A DNA stretch of 64,000 nucleotides from Pelosinus fermentans (GTDB lineage Bacteria; Bacillota; Negativicutes; DSM-13327): contig DJJR01000046.1 of assembly GCA_002434245.1 (NCBI GenBank), positions 20,565-84,564 of the forward strand, in the 5' to 3' direction. A program made the translations under genes and the position numbers. The first letter of the stretch is position 1, and every line of letters starts with the position of its first letter. Of this stretch, positions 8,600 through 18,800 are shown piece after piece. A model generated the notes under the pieces. That model saw only the letters and a program-made list of their open reading frames with translations, searched no databases and was not told the DNA's origin.

Positions 8600-9370
8600 T
8601 TATAAGTTCATTTGTCCACGATTCGCAATCACATGAATGATGCCGCTATCATATTTAAAAATAGGAATACGCCGCAATTCCAAGTCTGGAGACTCCTTGA
8701 TGCAGATACCTTCCCGAACCGTTAATCCGGTTACATAGCCTACCTCTTTGGCAATATTTACTACTGACTCATTATAACTGCCTCGAGGATACGCAATTCC
8801 ACTTACGGTTTTCCCTAAAACACTTTCTAGTGCTGCTTTGGAATTAACCAGTTCATCACGAATCGCTTCAGGGTCTAATGCTCCTAAATCTCGATGGGTC
8901 ACAGTATGAGACCCAAAAGACATGCCGCCTTGGGACATTTCTACAATATTCTCAGGAGTAAGCCGATCTGGGGTCCACAGCATATCAGTAATTACAAAAA
9001 AACTCCCAATCATGCCATGTTTCCGCAGTATCGGATACGCATGTTCAAAATTATCCAAATACCCATCATCAAAAGTGATTAAAACTGGCCTCTCTGGCAT
9101 TTCTACATTGCGATCATCCAAAAAATTCTGGAATTGTTCTAAGGAGATACTAGAATAGCCTCTCTCTTGCAAACTGTCCAAATCACTAGCAAACCTCTCT
9201 GGAGTAACCGTAAGGGCATCTGTGGTATATCCCACACGATGATATACTAAAACAGGAATGTTCCGATTCCCCGACCCGCTGCTGGTAGGAGCCTGAAACA
9301 ACAATTGGGAACCACTGACAGCAACAACAGCACTAATACATCCTTTGATAAATCTACGCCGCGATATCAT
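8600..9370 (-). CDS. Tat-exported polysaccharide deacetylase (NodB homology domain)
   Basis: Extracytoplasmic carbohydrate esterase 4 protein, expected to remove N-acetyl groups from a polysaccharide or peptidoglycan. The N-terminus SRRRFIKG followed by a hydrophobic stretch is a twin-arginine signal. The NodB motifs are complete: TFDDGYLDN (Asp pair), SHTVTHRDL (H-x3-H metal site) and AYPRGSYNE. The start at 9370 is preferred over a GTG 18 nt upstream because AGAGAGG sits at the right distance and the Tat motif then falls near residue 5. The protein is 256 residues. Tat export suggests folding in the cytosol before export, which is inference. It is monocistronic. Confidence 0.87.
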   Translation of the reverse strand: MISRRRFIKGCISAVVAVSGSQLLFQAPTSSGSGNRNIPVLVYHRVGYTTDALTVTPERFASDLDSLQERGYSSISLEQFQNFLDDRNVEMPERPVLITFDDGYLDNFEHAYPILRKHGMIGSFFVITDMLWTPDRLTPENIVEMSQGGMSFGSHTVTHRDLGALDPEAIRDELVNSKAALESVLGKTVSGIAYPRGSYNESVVNIAKEVGYVTGLTVREGICIKESPDLELRRIPIFKYDSGIIHVIANRGQMNL

Positions 9371-9528
9371 GCAATGACCTCTCTTCACTGTAAGAACACT
9401 TCATTATCGAATAATACTGTATACACACTTCTTATCATTATTGTAACACTATCTGCCTGCTTTGCACCTGTTTTTTTATTATATTTTTATTATATTTATA
9501 GGCTTTGATTAGACTTTGATATTTTTCT

Positions 9529-9753
9529 TTATTGATTGTCTAAACGATAATAGGACCAAACACAATGCAGACCTCTTACAGTCCCGCCACACTGACAATT
9601 CTCATGACCACATATCCGTGAGCAAACCGTATCGACTCCCGACCGGCTAACGCGCTCTGAAACCTGTTTGACTGGAAGAGCCGGCTGTCCAGCCTTTACT
9701 TGATACCCGACCTTATTCTCACCGATCTTACAAAACCAATTCCACAGTTTCAA
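9529..9753 (-). CDS. small cysteine-containing hypothetical protein
   Basis: A 74-residue reading frame with five cysteines, four of them clustered (VCSRICGHENCQCGG), suggesting metal or disulfide binding. A TTG at 9753 has AGAGG 8-10 nt upstream; a GTG at 9762 is too close to that site. There is no transmembrane segment and no family I recognise. Coding status is moderate: the ribosome site and residue make-up favour it, while its isolation and non-ATG start weaken it. Confidence 0.5.
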   Translation of the reverse strand: MKLWNWFCKIGENKVGYQVKAGQPALPVKQVSERVSRSGVDTVCSRICGHENCQCGGTVRGLHCVWSYYRLDNQ

Positions 9754-9968
9754 AGCTGTCACCCTCTTTTATCTCTTTTGCTTCTTATTATAAACGATTC
9801 ATTTACTTTTGTACTATGATCTGTATCACAAAATAAGAAAAATGCTAACGCGTCCTTTGCATTTCTTCGCTATCTTCGCGGTTCACGGCATTTTTCCTAA
9901 CGCTCTGTGGTTAAAATCTATAGTATAATGATGATATAATCTTTTTCTGCAAAAGGGGGAGGAACATC

Positions 9969-10685
9969 ATGGAGCAAATGGATAAACATAGAAGAGAAGA
10001 CTTCGTTCAGGAATTATTCGGCAGCATTGCGAAACGCTATGATTTGCTCAATGCAGTCTTCACCTTAAACCAAGATTCCTACTGGCGCAGCTTCGCTGCT
10101 GATAAAGCAACTATAAAAACCGGGCAGTCCATCCTTGATGTATGCTGCGGTACAGGAAAACTTTCCATTGCCTTAGCAGAAAAAGCAGGGCTTCAAGGAC
10201 AAATTATCGGTCTTGACTTCTCTGAAAATATGCTGCTGCAGGCCAAAGAAAATATAAAGAAGACGCCCTATTCCCAACAGATAACACTCATGCAGGGCAA
10301 TGCATTAGATTTACCCTTTCCAGATCATACCTTTGACTGTACAACCATCGGCTTTGGCTTGCGAAACGTCGCAGATATACTAAGAACCCTGTCAGAAATG
10401 TATCGGGTAACAAAGTCCGGCGGTACCATATTATCCGTAGAGTTATCCAAACCTAGCGCCCCCATTCTAAAACAGCTTTATTTCCTGTACTTTGAACACC
10501 TGCTCCCTCTAATTGGCAATCTGGGGTTTCACAAAAATCAGCCTTACTATAACCTGCCCGCCTCCCTCAGAACCCTTCCCGAGCATTCTGTTATTCAAAA
10601 TATCTTCCTGCAAGTCGGTCTAAAGCAAATCACTTCTTATCAATTAACAGGCGGTATTGCTGCGGTACATCTAGGAATAAAATGA
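9969..10685 (+). CDS. menG: demethylmenaquinone / ubiquinone C-methyltransferase
   Basis: SAM-dependent methyltransferase that makes menaquinone from demethylmenaquinone. The 238 residues hold the family start (AKRYDLLNAVFTLNQD), SAM motif I LDVCCGTGKLSI, LDFSENML, ALDLPFPDHTFDCTTIGFGLRN and a C-terminal half ending in GGIAAVHLG. GGGGGAGG precedes the ATG. Menaquinone enzymes point to anaerobic or respiratory electron transport. It has no operon partner; the exporter genes downstream have their own promoter. Confidence 0.93.
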   Translation: MEQMDKHRREDFVQELFGSIAKRYDLLNAVFTLNQDSYWRSFAADKATIKTGQSILDVCCGTGKLSIALAEKAGLQGQIIGLDFSENMLLQAKENIKKTPYSQQITLMQGNALDLPFPDHTFDCTTIGFGLRNVADILRTLSEMYRVTKSGGTILSVELSKPSAPILKQLYFLYFEHLLPLIGNLGFHKNQPYYNLPASLRTLPEHSVIQNIFLQVGLKQITSYQLTGGIAAVHLGIK

Positions 10686-10694
10686 ATTTTGGCT

Positions 10695-10775
10695 TTATAG
10701 CTGCGGATTCACCCGTATGTCTGGCTGTGCAAATTCTCCTGTTGTAAAATAATTTTTAGGATTTTTGTATAACAT
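10695..10775 (-). pseudogene. N-terminal stump of a MerR-family regulator
   Basis: Reading minus from an ATG at 10775 with AGAGGTG 8 nt upstream gives 26 codons that begin KNYFTTGEFAQ, the typical first helix of MerR-type regulators of ABC exporters. The homology then breaks off and a stop follows at 10695. The gene therefore keeps its ribosome site and first 16 or so codons but has lost the rest, and menG now abuts the scar. It is divergent from the exporter pair. Confidence 0.6.
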
Positions 10776-10788
10776 ATCTAATCACCTC

Positions 10789-10819
10789 TTGACCGTCCGG
10801 TTACGGTATACCTTATTGT
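10789..10819 (+). promoter_or_regulatory. MerR-type promoter of the ABC exporter operon
   Basis: TTGACC at 10789-10794 is separated by 19 bp from TATTGT at 10814-10819. The over-long spacer carries the dyad ACCGT-N6-ACGGT (10792-10807). An extended spacer with an internal dyad is the hallmark of promoters untwisted by MerR activators. The matching regulator survives only as a stump on the other strand. Confidence 0.5.
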
Positions 10820-10858
10820 AGAATATATGTCAGGCTAAGGCAAGAAAAGGAGATAGGT

Positions 10859-12592
10859 ATGTTCAAGCTTTTTAAATTTTTAAAACCATATAAAATTTCA
10901 GCCGCCACGGTGCTTCTATTTACCTTTATAGAAACATTGGGTACATTGTATGTTCCAACCCTTACAGCTGATATTGTAAATAACGGTGTGACTCAGGGAA
11001 ATATACCATATATTATCAGAACCGGGGTATTTATGTTATTGGTTGCAATATTTACAGCAGGCACGGCAGTGTTAAACGCCTGGCTGTCAGCCAATATTTC
11101 CTCTGGGTTTGCACGAGACATTCGGAAAGCATTATTTATTAAGACACAGAAGTTTTCAATAAACGACTTTCATAAAATCGGCACAGCTTCAATGATTACC
11201 CGAACCACCAGTGATGTGACCTTAATCGGACAGACAACCGTTATGCTGATGCAAATGCTGCTGCCAGCGCCGGTGATGGCGGTTGCAGGGCTATTTCTGG
11301 CTTTTTCAAAGGATAAGACCATCGCCTTGATCATCGTAGCAACTATGCTTATTTTCTTGCTAATTGCTGCATTGCTGGGGAAGAAAATCATCCCCCTGTT
11401 TAAGTTGATTCAGATCAAAATGGATAACATTACCCGTATCTTAAGAGAAACAATTATTGGTGTCCGTGTCATTCGTGCCTTTAATCGTGAGAAACACGAA
11501 AAAAGTAAGATTGACACCGCAGTTACCGATTATGCCGCCAATTCAATCCGCATCAATAAGATAATTGCAACTTTGCTCCCTGTGGTCATGCTGGTGATTA
11601 ATATGGGAATCATTAGCATTCTGTGGCTGGGCGGAAGAAGAGTGGCGGACGGGCAGATGCAGATTGGCGATATTATGGCTTTAATTGAATACTGCTCCTT
11701 AATTCTATTTTTCCTCATTATGGGGACGATGATGTTTATGTACATTCCGCGGGCCCAGGCATGCGCCGAACGTATTGATGAGGTTTTGAGCATGACGCCT
11801 GAAATTACAGATAAAAGCTCTAATTCACATCCCAGAGGCGACTATGCCCATATTGAATTTCGCAATGTAAGCTTTCGGTATTCCAATGAGGCGGAACCGA
11901 TTTTGAGTAATCTAAGCTTTGAATCAAAATCCGGTGAGGTAACTGCAATCATTGGTGGAACCGGTTCAGGCAAATCCACTATCGCAAATCTGATTCCACG
12001 TTTCTTTGAGATCGAAAGTGGCAGTATTCTAATTAACGGAACGAACATACGCAATTTTTCCCAAAAAGAACTTCGGGATAAAATTGGCTTTGTTCCACAA
12101 AAAGCATTTCTTTTCAGCGGAACCATTGCAGACAACATCCGGGATGGAAAGGCTGGCGCGACACAGGCAGAAATTGAACATGCCGCACAAGTCGCACAGG
12201 CGGATGGCTTTATCCGTGAATTGAACGATGGATATCAGGCCTATCTTGCACAAGGCGGAAACAATCTTTCCGGAGGACAGAAGCAACGCCTGACGATTGC
12301 CCGTGCCTTGATCCGCAAACCTGAAATCTATATTTTTGATGACAGCTTTTCTGCATTGGATCTTAAGACGGATGCCATGCTGCGCAGAGCATTGAAGAAC
12401 GAAATTGACCATGCTACCGTTATTATGGTAGCACAGCGCATCAGCACCATTATGGAAGCCGACCGGATTCTCGTGCTGGAGGATGGAATCATCACAGGAA
12501 CCGGTCGGCATCAAGAACTGATGCAGAATTGTCAAGTCTACCGCCAGATTGCCGCTTCGCAGCTCAGCGAAGCGGAATTGGCTTCATCATAG
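10859..12592 (+). CDS. ABC exporter half-transporter, degenerate-site subunit
   Basis: Membrane ABC exporter of 577 residues: six transmembrane helices in residues 1-300, then a nucleotide-binding domain with Walker A GGTGSGKST, Q-loop VPQKAFLFSG, signature LSGGQKQRL and Walker B IYIFDDSFSALD. The usual catalytic Glu after Walker B is Asp, as in the degenerate partner of heterodimeric exporters (BmrC/TM287 type). AAAGGAG precedes the ATG. It is translated just ahead of its partner (11 bp apart). Likely substrate: drugs or other amphiphiles; not determinable here. Confidence 0.9.
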   Translation: MFKLFKFLKPYKISAATVLLFTFIETLGTLYVPTLTADIVNNGVTQGNIPYIIRTGVFMLLVAIFTAGTAVLNAWLSANISSGFARDIRKALFIKTQKFSINDFHKIGTASMITRTTSDVTLIGQTTVMLMQMLLPAPVMAVAGLFLAFSKDKTIALIIVATMLIFLLIAALLGKKIIPLFKLIQIKMDNITRILRETIIGVRVIRAFNREKHEKSKIDTAVTDYAANSIRINKIIATLLPVVMLVINMGIISILWLGGRRVADGQMQIGDIMALIEYCSLILFFLIMGTMMFMYIPRAQACAERIDEVLSMTPEITDKSSNSHPRGDYAHIEFRNVSFRYSNEAEPILSNLSFESKSGEVTAIIGGTGSGKSTIANLIPRFFEIESGSILINGTNIRNFSQKELRDKIGFVPQKAFLFSGTIADNIRDGKAGATQAEIEHAAQVAQADGFIRELNDGYQAYLAQGGNNLSGGQKQRLTIARALIRKPEIYIFDDSFSALDLKTDAMLRRALKNEIDHATVIMVAQRISTIMEADRILVLEDGIITGTGRHQELMQNCQVYRQIAASQLSEAELASS

Positions 12593-12603
12593 CGGAGGAT
12601 ACT

Positions 12604-14457
12604 ATGGAAAATTCTACTAACGAGCTCATAGAATCAACAGATAACACTTTTGATGATGCAATTGAAAGAGCCAAAAATGTAAGGGCGACAACGCTTCGCT
12701 TACTTAAGCTGCTTGCCAGGCAAAGAGGAAAGCTCTTACTGATCTTGCTTTCCGTACTGGTCAGCGCCGCTCTGTCGATTGCGGCTCCTTTGGTAATGGG
12801 GAAGGCTGTGGACCAGCTATACGAAGGAATCAAGACAGCTGCTGCAGCAGAAACAGCATTTCAGGTCAGTATTAATACAATGGGCGGTACCATCGGCATT
12901 CTGCTGCTTATTTATCTAGCCACTTCGTTATTTAATTATTTTGAGGAATATATAATGGCCAGCGTGTCGCAGCAGCTAACACTCAGTATGCGCAAGGAAT
13001 TAAGCGGCAAACTCAACCGCCTGCCACTCAAGTATTTCGATTCTCACTCGAAGGGAGATTTATTAAGCCGTGTCACAAATGATATTGAGCGAATTGCGGA
13101 CAGCTTGCAGGAGGGACTGATCAAATTTATTACCTCAGTCGTTACTATTTTTGCCTCCATTATCATTATGACGTTTATCAGCCCGATCCTTACCAGCATT
13201 GTTATTACAACACTGGGACTCTCCCTATTTGCAACCACAAGGTTTTCACATAAAATAGAGGGATATTTTGCTGATAACCAAAAAAACCTTGGCGAACTCA
13301 ACGGCAAGATTGAGGAAATATATACAGGCCAGCTTATCATTAAAGCTTTCAGCAAGGAGTCGGATACACTAAAAGCCTTTCAGGCTGCCAATGAAAAGCT
13401 GTATGATGCCAACAGAAAAGCACAATTTTCCGTCTATGCCATTGATCCCCTGATCCGCTTCTTAGGCCGAATCGGCTATGTAATCATTGCAGTAGTCAGC
13501 GGCATCTTTGCGGTACAGGGAACAATGTCGCTGGGCAATATACTGGCCTTTCTACGGTATGTGGGCAACTGCTCGGAGCCGATGACCGAAATTTCCTATA
13601 TCCTGAATATGCTGCAATCCGCTGTAGCGTCGGCAGAGCGTATATTTGAGGTTATGGATGAGGAAGAAGAAAGACCGGAGCAAGTTCTTGACGAGCCGCT
13701 GAAAAGCCCAAAGGGCGAGGTCACCTTTAAACATGTAAAATTTGGCTACAGGGATGATGTCGTTTTGATGAACGACATCAATCTCCAGTTGAATGCAGGC
13801 GATACCATTGCCATTGTAGGCCCTACAGGAGCCGGGAAAACCACATTGGTCAATCTGCTGATGCGCTTTTATGAACTTCAGAGCGGAACGATAGCCATTG
13901 ATGGCGTTGATATTAAAAAGATGAGTCGCAGCTCCCTGCGAAGGTTGTTCGGAATGGTTTTGCAGGATACCTGGCTGTTCCATGGCAGCATACGGGACAA
14001 TATTGCCTACGGGCGTTTGGATACCAGCCTAGATGAGGTAGTAAGCGCAGCAAAAGCCGCCCGTGCCGACCATTTTATCCGGACCTTGCCCCAGGGTTAC
14101 GACACGATATTGGAAGCGGACGGCTCAAATATATCCCAGGGACAAAAACAACTTTTGACGATTGCCAGAGCCATTCTCGCCAATCCATCCATTTTGATTT
14201 TGGATGAAGCCACCTCCAGTGTGGATACGAAAACGGAAGCTGAAATTCAAAAAGCAATGAGCAATCTGATGAAAGGGCGGACCAGCTTCGTAATTGCACA
14301 TAGATTGTCCACTATCCGCGATGCGGATTTGATTTTGGTGATGCAAAATGGAACGATTATTGAACAGGGAAAACATCAGCAGCTACTGGCGCACAAAGGG
14401 TTTTATGAACAGCTTTACAACAGCCAGTTTGCCAACAAAGTCTTGCTGGAAGGATAA
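12604..14457 (+). CDS. ABC exporter half-transporter, canonical ATPase subunit
   Basis: Partner of the preceding subunit, 617 residues from the ATG at 12604 (GGAGG 6 nt upstream; a longer frame from 12529 runs inside the upstream gene and has no ribosome site). An N-terminal extension of about 45 residues precedes six membrane helices. The ATPase domain has Walker A GPTGAGKTT, Walker B LILDEATSSVD with catalytic Glu, and H-loop IAHRLSTI. The signature is ISQGQKQ, not LSGGQ. The degenerate signature here plus the Asp in the partner would build one non-hydrolytic site, the classic asymmetric pair. Confidence 0.9.
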   Translation: MENSTNELIESTDNTFDDAIERAKNVRATTLRLLKLLARQRGKLLLILLSVLVSAALSIAAPLVMGKAVDQLYEGIKTAAAAETAFQVSINTMGGTIGILLLIYLATSLFNYFEEYIMASVSQQLTLSMRKELSGKLNRLPLKYFDSHSKGDLLSRVTNDIERIADSLQEGLIKFITSVVTIFASIIIMTFISPILTSIVITTLGLSLFATTRFSHKIEGYFADNQKNLGELNGKIEEIYTGQLIIKAFSKESDTLKAFQAANEKLYDANRKAQFSVYAIDPLIRFLGRIGYVIIAVVSGIFAVQGTMSLGNILAFLRYVGNCSEPMTEISYILNMLQSAVASAERIFEVMDEEEERPEQVLDEPLKSPKGEVTFKHVKFGYRDDVVLMNDINLQLNAGDTIAIVGPTGAGKTTLVNLLMRFYELQSGTIAIDGVDIKKMSRSSLRRLFGMVLQDTWLFHGSIRDNIAYGRLDTSLDEVVSAAKAARADHFIRTLPQGYDTILEADGSNISQGQKQLLTIARAILANPSILILDEATSSVDTKTEAEIQKAMSNLMKGRTSFVIAHRLSTIRDADLILVMQNGTIIEQGKHQQLLAHKGFYEQLYNSQFANKVLLEG

Positions 14458-14461
14458 TAAA

Positions 14462-14511
14462 TCCTTCTCTGTGTTCTCTGCGGATCTCTGTGCCCTCTGC
14501 GTTTAACGTTT
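14462..14511. repeat. dispersed CTCTGTG/CTCTGCG repeat, copy 1
   Basis: TCTCTGTGTTCTCTGCGG followed by TCTCTGTGCCCTCTGCGTTTAACGTT-like sequence, right after the ABC operon. The same words recur at 15776, 23783, 38669 and 56681. This copy looks like one arm only. Confidence 0.6.
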
Positions 14512-14531
14512 TTTTATACACTCTTTTCAAA

Positions 14532-14566
14532 AAAAAGCTCAGGAATACTACATTCCTGAGCTTTTT
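14532..14566. terminator. bidirectional terminator between the ABC exporter and superoxide dismutase
   Basis: AAAAAGCTCAGGAAT and ATTCCTGAGCTTTTT form a perfect 15-bp stem with a 5-nt loop, with U-tracts available on both strands. Confidence 0.85.
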
Positions 14567-14574
14567 GACATCAC

Positions 14575-15156
14575 TTATACACTTAATCTTCGATCAACTA
14601 CATCCCAGTCAATATTTTTAAAGAAAGTTTCCAGATACTCTGGTCTTTTTAAACCAAAATCCATCATATACGAATGTTCCCAGGCATCTAATACTAACAG
14701 AGGCTTATAATCAGCAGGAATCTCAGCCTGATGTTCATCAAGCCAAAGATTATTTAATTTACCACTGTTATGATCCTGGCACAATATTGCCCAGCCAACA
14801 CCAGGAATACTTGCAGTCGTCTTAAAATCTTCTGCCCATGTTTTATAGCTGCCAAAATGCTCGGTCATTTTTTCGATCAAACAGGACCTACGATTCATCT
14901 CGCTCTGACCGCCTAAGTTTTCAAAATACAGTTCATGCAAACGCATATCATTCGATTGCCAGCTCAAACAACGCTTAAGACTCGCATACTCAGGGGTGTC
15001 TTCCTGTCCTTGTGCTGCTAATCCTTCAAGATTGGCTGCAATTCGATTCCGTTTTTCCACAAGTTCATGATACAAGGCAAAATGATGGTGCAGTAAGGTT
15101 TCACTAAAGCCTTGCATTCCTAAAAGATGGTCAAAATCTTGTACTTGATAAGACAT
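14575..15156 (-). CDS. Fe/Mn superoxide dismutase family protein
   Basis: Dismutates superoxide in the cytosol. The 193 residues show the four metal ligands of the Fe/Mn family: a histidine in TLLHHHFALYHEL, the histidine of RLHELYFENLGG, and Asp plus His in LVLDAWEHSYMMDFG. The aromatic GVGWAIL segment is present. The N-terminus is divergent from the usual HHxxHH-x-YxxxLN pattern, so this is a non-classical branch, and metal preference cannot be told. An oxygen-defence gene fits an anaerobe exposed to air. Confidence 0.83.
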   Translation of the reverse strand: MSYQVQDFDHLLGMQGFSETLLHHHFALYHELVEKRNRIAANLEGLAAQGQEDTPEYASLKRCLSWQSNDMRLHELYFENLGGQSEMNRRSCLIEKMTEHFGSYKTWAEDFKTTASIPGVGWAILCQDHNSGKLNNLWLDEHQAEIPADYKPLLVLDAWEHSYMMDFGLKRPEYLETFFKNIDWDVVDRRLSV

Positions 15157-15402
15157 GTTTCTTCCCCTCGCTTAAAGTATTTTCACAATGAACATACGTT
15201 CTTTTTCCATGCGGCAAAATTGTAATTCACTGCATTCGTTATAGTCTTTGTCTTTATTATATGTTATTATTTTTGTATTATATCATCTTAAAAGCGGCAT
15301 TGCTTCCCCTATACAGCATTTATACAGTATACTTTATCAGAGGAAGCATTTAACATTGTGCTATAATGAAAATAATTATCAATACGCTCAAGGAGGACAA
15401 TG

Positions 15403-15729
15403 ATGGAGGTTTTAAAATCTGCAGGCTATTTTATCCTTGCTGGTTTATTTGAAATCGGCGGCGGTTATTTAATATGGCTTTGGCTGCGGGAGGGAAAAGG
15501 AATTAGCTATGCAGTGTGGGGCGCTATTATTCTAGTATTATACGGCGTCATCCCTACATTACAGCCAGCCAGCTTTGGTCGGGTGTACGCTGCCTATGGA
15601 GGCGTTTTTATCGTACTTTCTATTCTTTGGGGGTGGGGCATTGATAAAATTCCCCCAGATCGATTTGATATTATTGGCGGACTCATTTCACTGGCAGGCG
15701 TCCTGATTATTATGTACTGGCCCAGATGA
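15403..15729 (+). CDS. YnfA family (UPF0060) inner-membrane protein
   Basis: A 108-residue protein with four predicted membrane helices. Family hallmarks are [19 protein letters not shown] and the C-terminal [17 protein letters not shown]. The family resembles small multidrug transporters, but its function is not settled. AAGGAGG lies 6 nt before the second of two adjacent ATGs, which is taken as start. Transcribed away from sod. Confidence 0.85.
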   Translation: MEVLKSAGYFILAGLFEIGGGYLIWLWLREGKGISYAVWGAIILVLYGVIPTLQPASFGRVYAAYGGVFIVLSILWGWGIDKIPPDRFDIIGGLISLAGVLIIMYWPR

Positions 15730-15775
15730 TAGCTTCGGTAATTTCATAAGACAAATGCATCGAGTCCTGTCCTTT

Positions 15776-15857
15776 TTTAACCGCAGAGATGCAGAGGACA
15801 CAGAGAAATAGGTTAGAAACCATAACCCTCTGCGTACTCTGCGCCTCTGCGGTTAAA
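15776..15857. repeat. dispersed repeat, copy 2, complete with 13-bp terminal inverted repeats
   Basis: TTTAACCGCAGAG (15776-15788) and CTCTGCGGTTAAA (15845-15857) are perfect inverted ends of an 82-bp element whose interior repeats CAGAGG/CCTCTGCG words and can fold on itself. It has no coding capacity. Confidence 0.75.
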
Positions 15858-15870
15858 CCACGTTGCCCTT

Positions 15871-15897
15871 AAGCTGTCAGTTACATCCTGACAGCTT
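15871..15897 (+). terminator. hairpin after ynfA, overlapping the addA stop codon
   Basis: AAGCTGTCAG and CTGACAGCTT form a 10-bp stem with a 7-nt loop, followed on the plus strand by CTTTTG. On the minus strand it overlaps the end of addA and has no U-tract. Confidence 0.5.
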
Positions 15898-18800
15898 CTT
15901 TTGTGCTAAACACGTATAAATATTTTTCGATTACCGGCTGTTTAAAAATTTTCTCTACAGCTTCTGCATACAGATTGAGCTGCACCGAATAACGGTCAAT
16001 TAATTCACTGCTGTCAGTCACCCAATCCGTCTTATAATCCACTAACACCAACCCATCTGCCTCATCAAATAGTACGTCCAGTATCCCTTGAATGAAAATA
16101 CCTTCTCCTGCCCCTGCCATATCATCATAAAATTTCTCAGCGGGAAGAACCAGGCTAAAGGGCAATTCCCGCCGTACTTTCGGTGAAGTGCATAAGCGCT
16201 GACCAAGACTGCTTTGAAAGAAGGCTGCCACGCCTTTAGTATCCACAATCTCTGCATGATCCGGCAAGATCATTTCCTTCTTCACCATCGCTGCGATTTG
16301 CTCTTTGATACCAGCCTCAGACAAATCCCCCTGTAAATCCATCTGCTGCATTACACTATGCATTAACGTGCCTCGTTCTGCCCCCGTAAGCCCCACTGAC
16401 TGCTGAATAAACCTAGGACGCAGAGCAATGGATTTCTTAGCAAAAACTGGCTGGCTGCTCTCCTCTGCCTGTGTATCAAAACGCCGTTTGATTTCCGTCA
16501 CGGACAATTTAGCTGGTTTGCCTACAATATGCTGATACCCATACTGCCAACCTAAGGTTTTCTCTACCCAGACAAAATCCTCGCCACCCTCAACAGGCTG
16601 CAGGATACGGATATTTTCTAACAGCGTAGTCGTTTCAGACTGCTCTTCACCTGCCTCCAGCAATTGGCTGCGGGAATAAATATCCACCTTCCACGCTGAC
16701 AGATCATCAGCAAAAATGCGGCTGGGCTCTTGTTCACATTCCCCATATTCTCGAAGAAGTGCTCCCCCCACATGCCGTGCCACAGCGGGACATAGCCAAT
16801 CCAAATAATTACCAGCCCCTGCGATCATTGCATCTGGCAGAGTAGGCTGTAGGCGATCCGTATATTGACACCATCCTGCCGCTTTTTTCGCCAATTTGCT
16901 CACAGAACCTACGAGAATCAGTTTTTCTCTCGCCCTTGTTAAGGCTACGTAGAGAATACGCAGCTCCTCCGCCTTGGTTTCCATGATGAGCTTATGACGA
17001 ATACCATGCCTTGCTAAAGTGGGATACCGAAAACGCAGTTCCGGATTGGTCACATAAGGACCCACCCCTAAGATTTTGTGACTCAGCACCAGGGCTTTAC
17101 TATCCTGCAAATTGATGTTTTTCCCTAAATCAGCCACAAATACCAGGGGAAATTCCAGCCCTTTACTCTTGTGGATACTCATAATTCGTACCACATCTTC
17201 ACTTTCCCCCAAAGCCCTGGCAACGGCAAGGTCAGAACCTTTGTCCTGCATCCGTTCTACAAAGCGCAAAAAGCGAAACAAACCTCGAAAATTTGTCGAT
17301 TCATATTGACGAGCCCGATCATACAGCGCCCGCAAATTCGCTTGCCGCAGCATTCCCCCCGGCATGCCTCCTACATAATCATAGTACCCGGTATCCCGAT
17401 AAATCTGCCAGATCAATTCAGGTACACCCTTACGCCGAGACAAATTACGCCATTTTTCAAACTGCCTCACAAAGGCTGCTAATTTCTTCTGCGTTTTTTC
17501 CTCTAAGCTCCCCTGCTCTGTCTCATCATTCAAGGCGCTCCACAACTCTTCTCCCGGGCAGCACAAACGAACTTCTGCCAACTCTTCCGTCGTAAAACCC
17601 ACTAAGGGTGAACGCAGCACCGCTGCCAAGGCAATATCCTGACGCGGATTGTCAATTACACTTAATAACGCTACCATGATCTGAACTTCAATTTCTCTAA
17701 AATAACCCGCATCCAGTTCGGCATAAGCTGGTATGCCTGCCTTTCGCAGTACATCCAGCATGACATTCGCCTTGCCCTTTACTGACCGGAGTAAAATAAC
17801 AATATCCCGCCAAGCGAGATTGCGATATTGTTTTAAACTTTTATCATATACTCGATAACTGCCTGTCATATATTCAGCCATCTTTTTCGCAATCAGACGT
17901 GCCTCTAGCTCAAACCCACTGAGTTCTGCTTCTTCCATCAGCTCGGCCGCAGGACCATCGGGAGATTCTACGCCCTCACCATTATCCATTTCCCCCTCAG
18001 GAGAATCCATCGCCTCGTGGGCTTCATCCCGATCTACAATGCACAACTCTACAGGTCCTTCTAATAAATTCCCGGGCTCCTCCGGATAATCAGGACCAGG
18101 ATTGAGCTTTTCTGCTTCCCCATACTCCAATTCTCCAATTCGCGGTGCCATGAGCTGCACAAAGAGAAAATTGATAGCGTGCAGCACCCCTGCCCGGCTG
18201 CGAAAATTCTGAGACAGATCAATGCGAGTATATCCGCTGCCAGCTGTAGGATAGTGACGATACTTTTCCATAAACAATTCTGGTTCAGCTAAACGGAAAC
18301 GATAGATGCTCTGCTTTACATCCCCCACTAAAAATAAATTAGGCTGGGTACTGCTGGCTACCAAACGCAGAATGGTTTCCTGTACTCCATTGGTATCCTG
18401 GTATTCATCAACCATCACTTCTGCAAAACGCTCCTGCAGTTCTATGGCAACAGAAGAAGGTTCGATCTCCCCTGGCTGGCTTGTTGGTGCAAGCAATATC
18501 TCTAAACAGAAATGCTCCAAATCATTGAAATCCAATATATCCTTGCTGCGCTTCGTCTTGGCAAATTCCCGGCCAAATTCAATGACCAATTTGCCTAAGG
18601 TCTCCACCACCGGAGCAATGAGCCGCATATCGTCCAATAACTCTTCTGCCGGACGATCAAAAAAGTGTACTTTGCAGTCATTTATTTTATCCTTCACTTT
18701 CTGCCTGCCTCGCTGAAAATATTTTTTCAGCGACTCATCCGTTCCTTTGGGTACAGCAGCAATCTTCTCAAACTTACAACTGGCGATTGCATCGGCCAGC

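Noticed and set aside
9834..9898. AAAAATGC...GCATTTTT inverted repeat upstream of menG
   Set aside because: Long 45-nt interior and only eight bases per arm; no function can be argued.
12029..12535. 168-codon frame antisense to the first ABC subunit
   Set aside because: Antisense shadow of a highly conserved ATPase domain.
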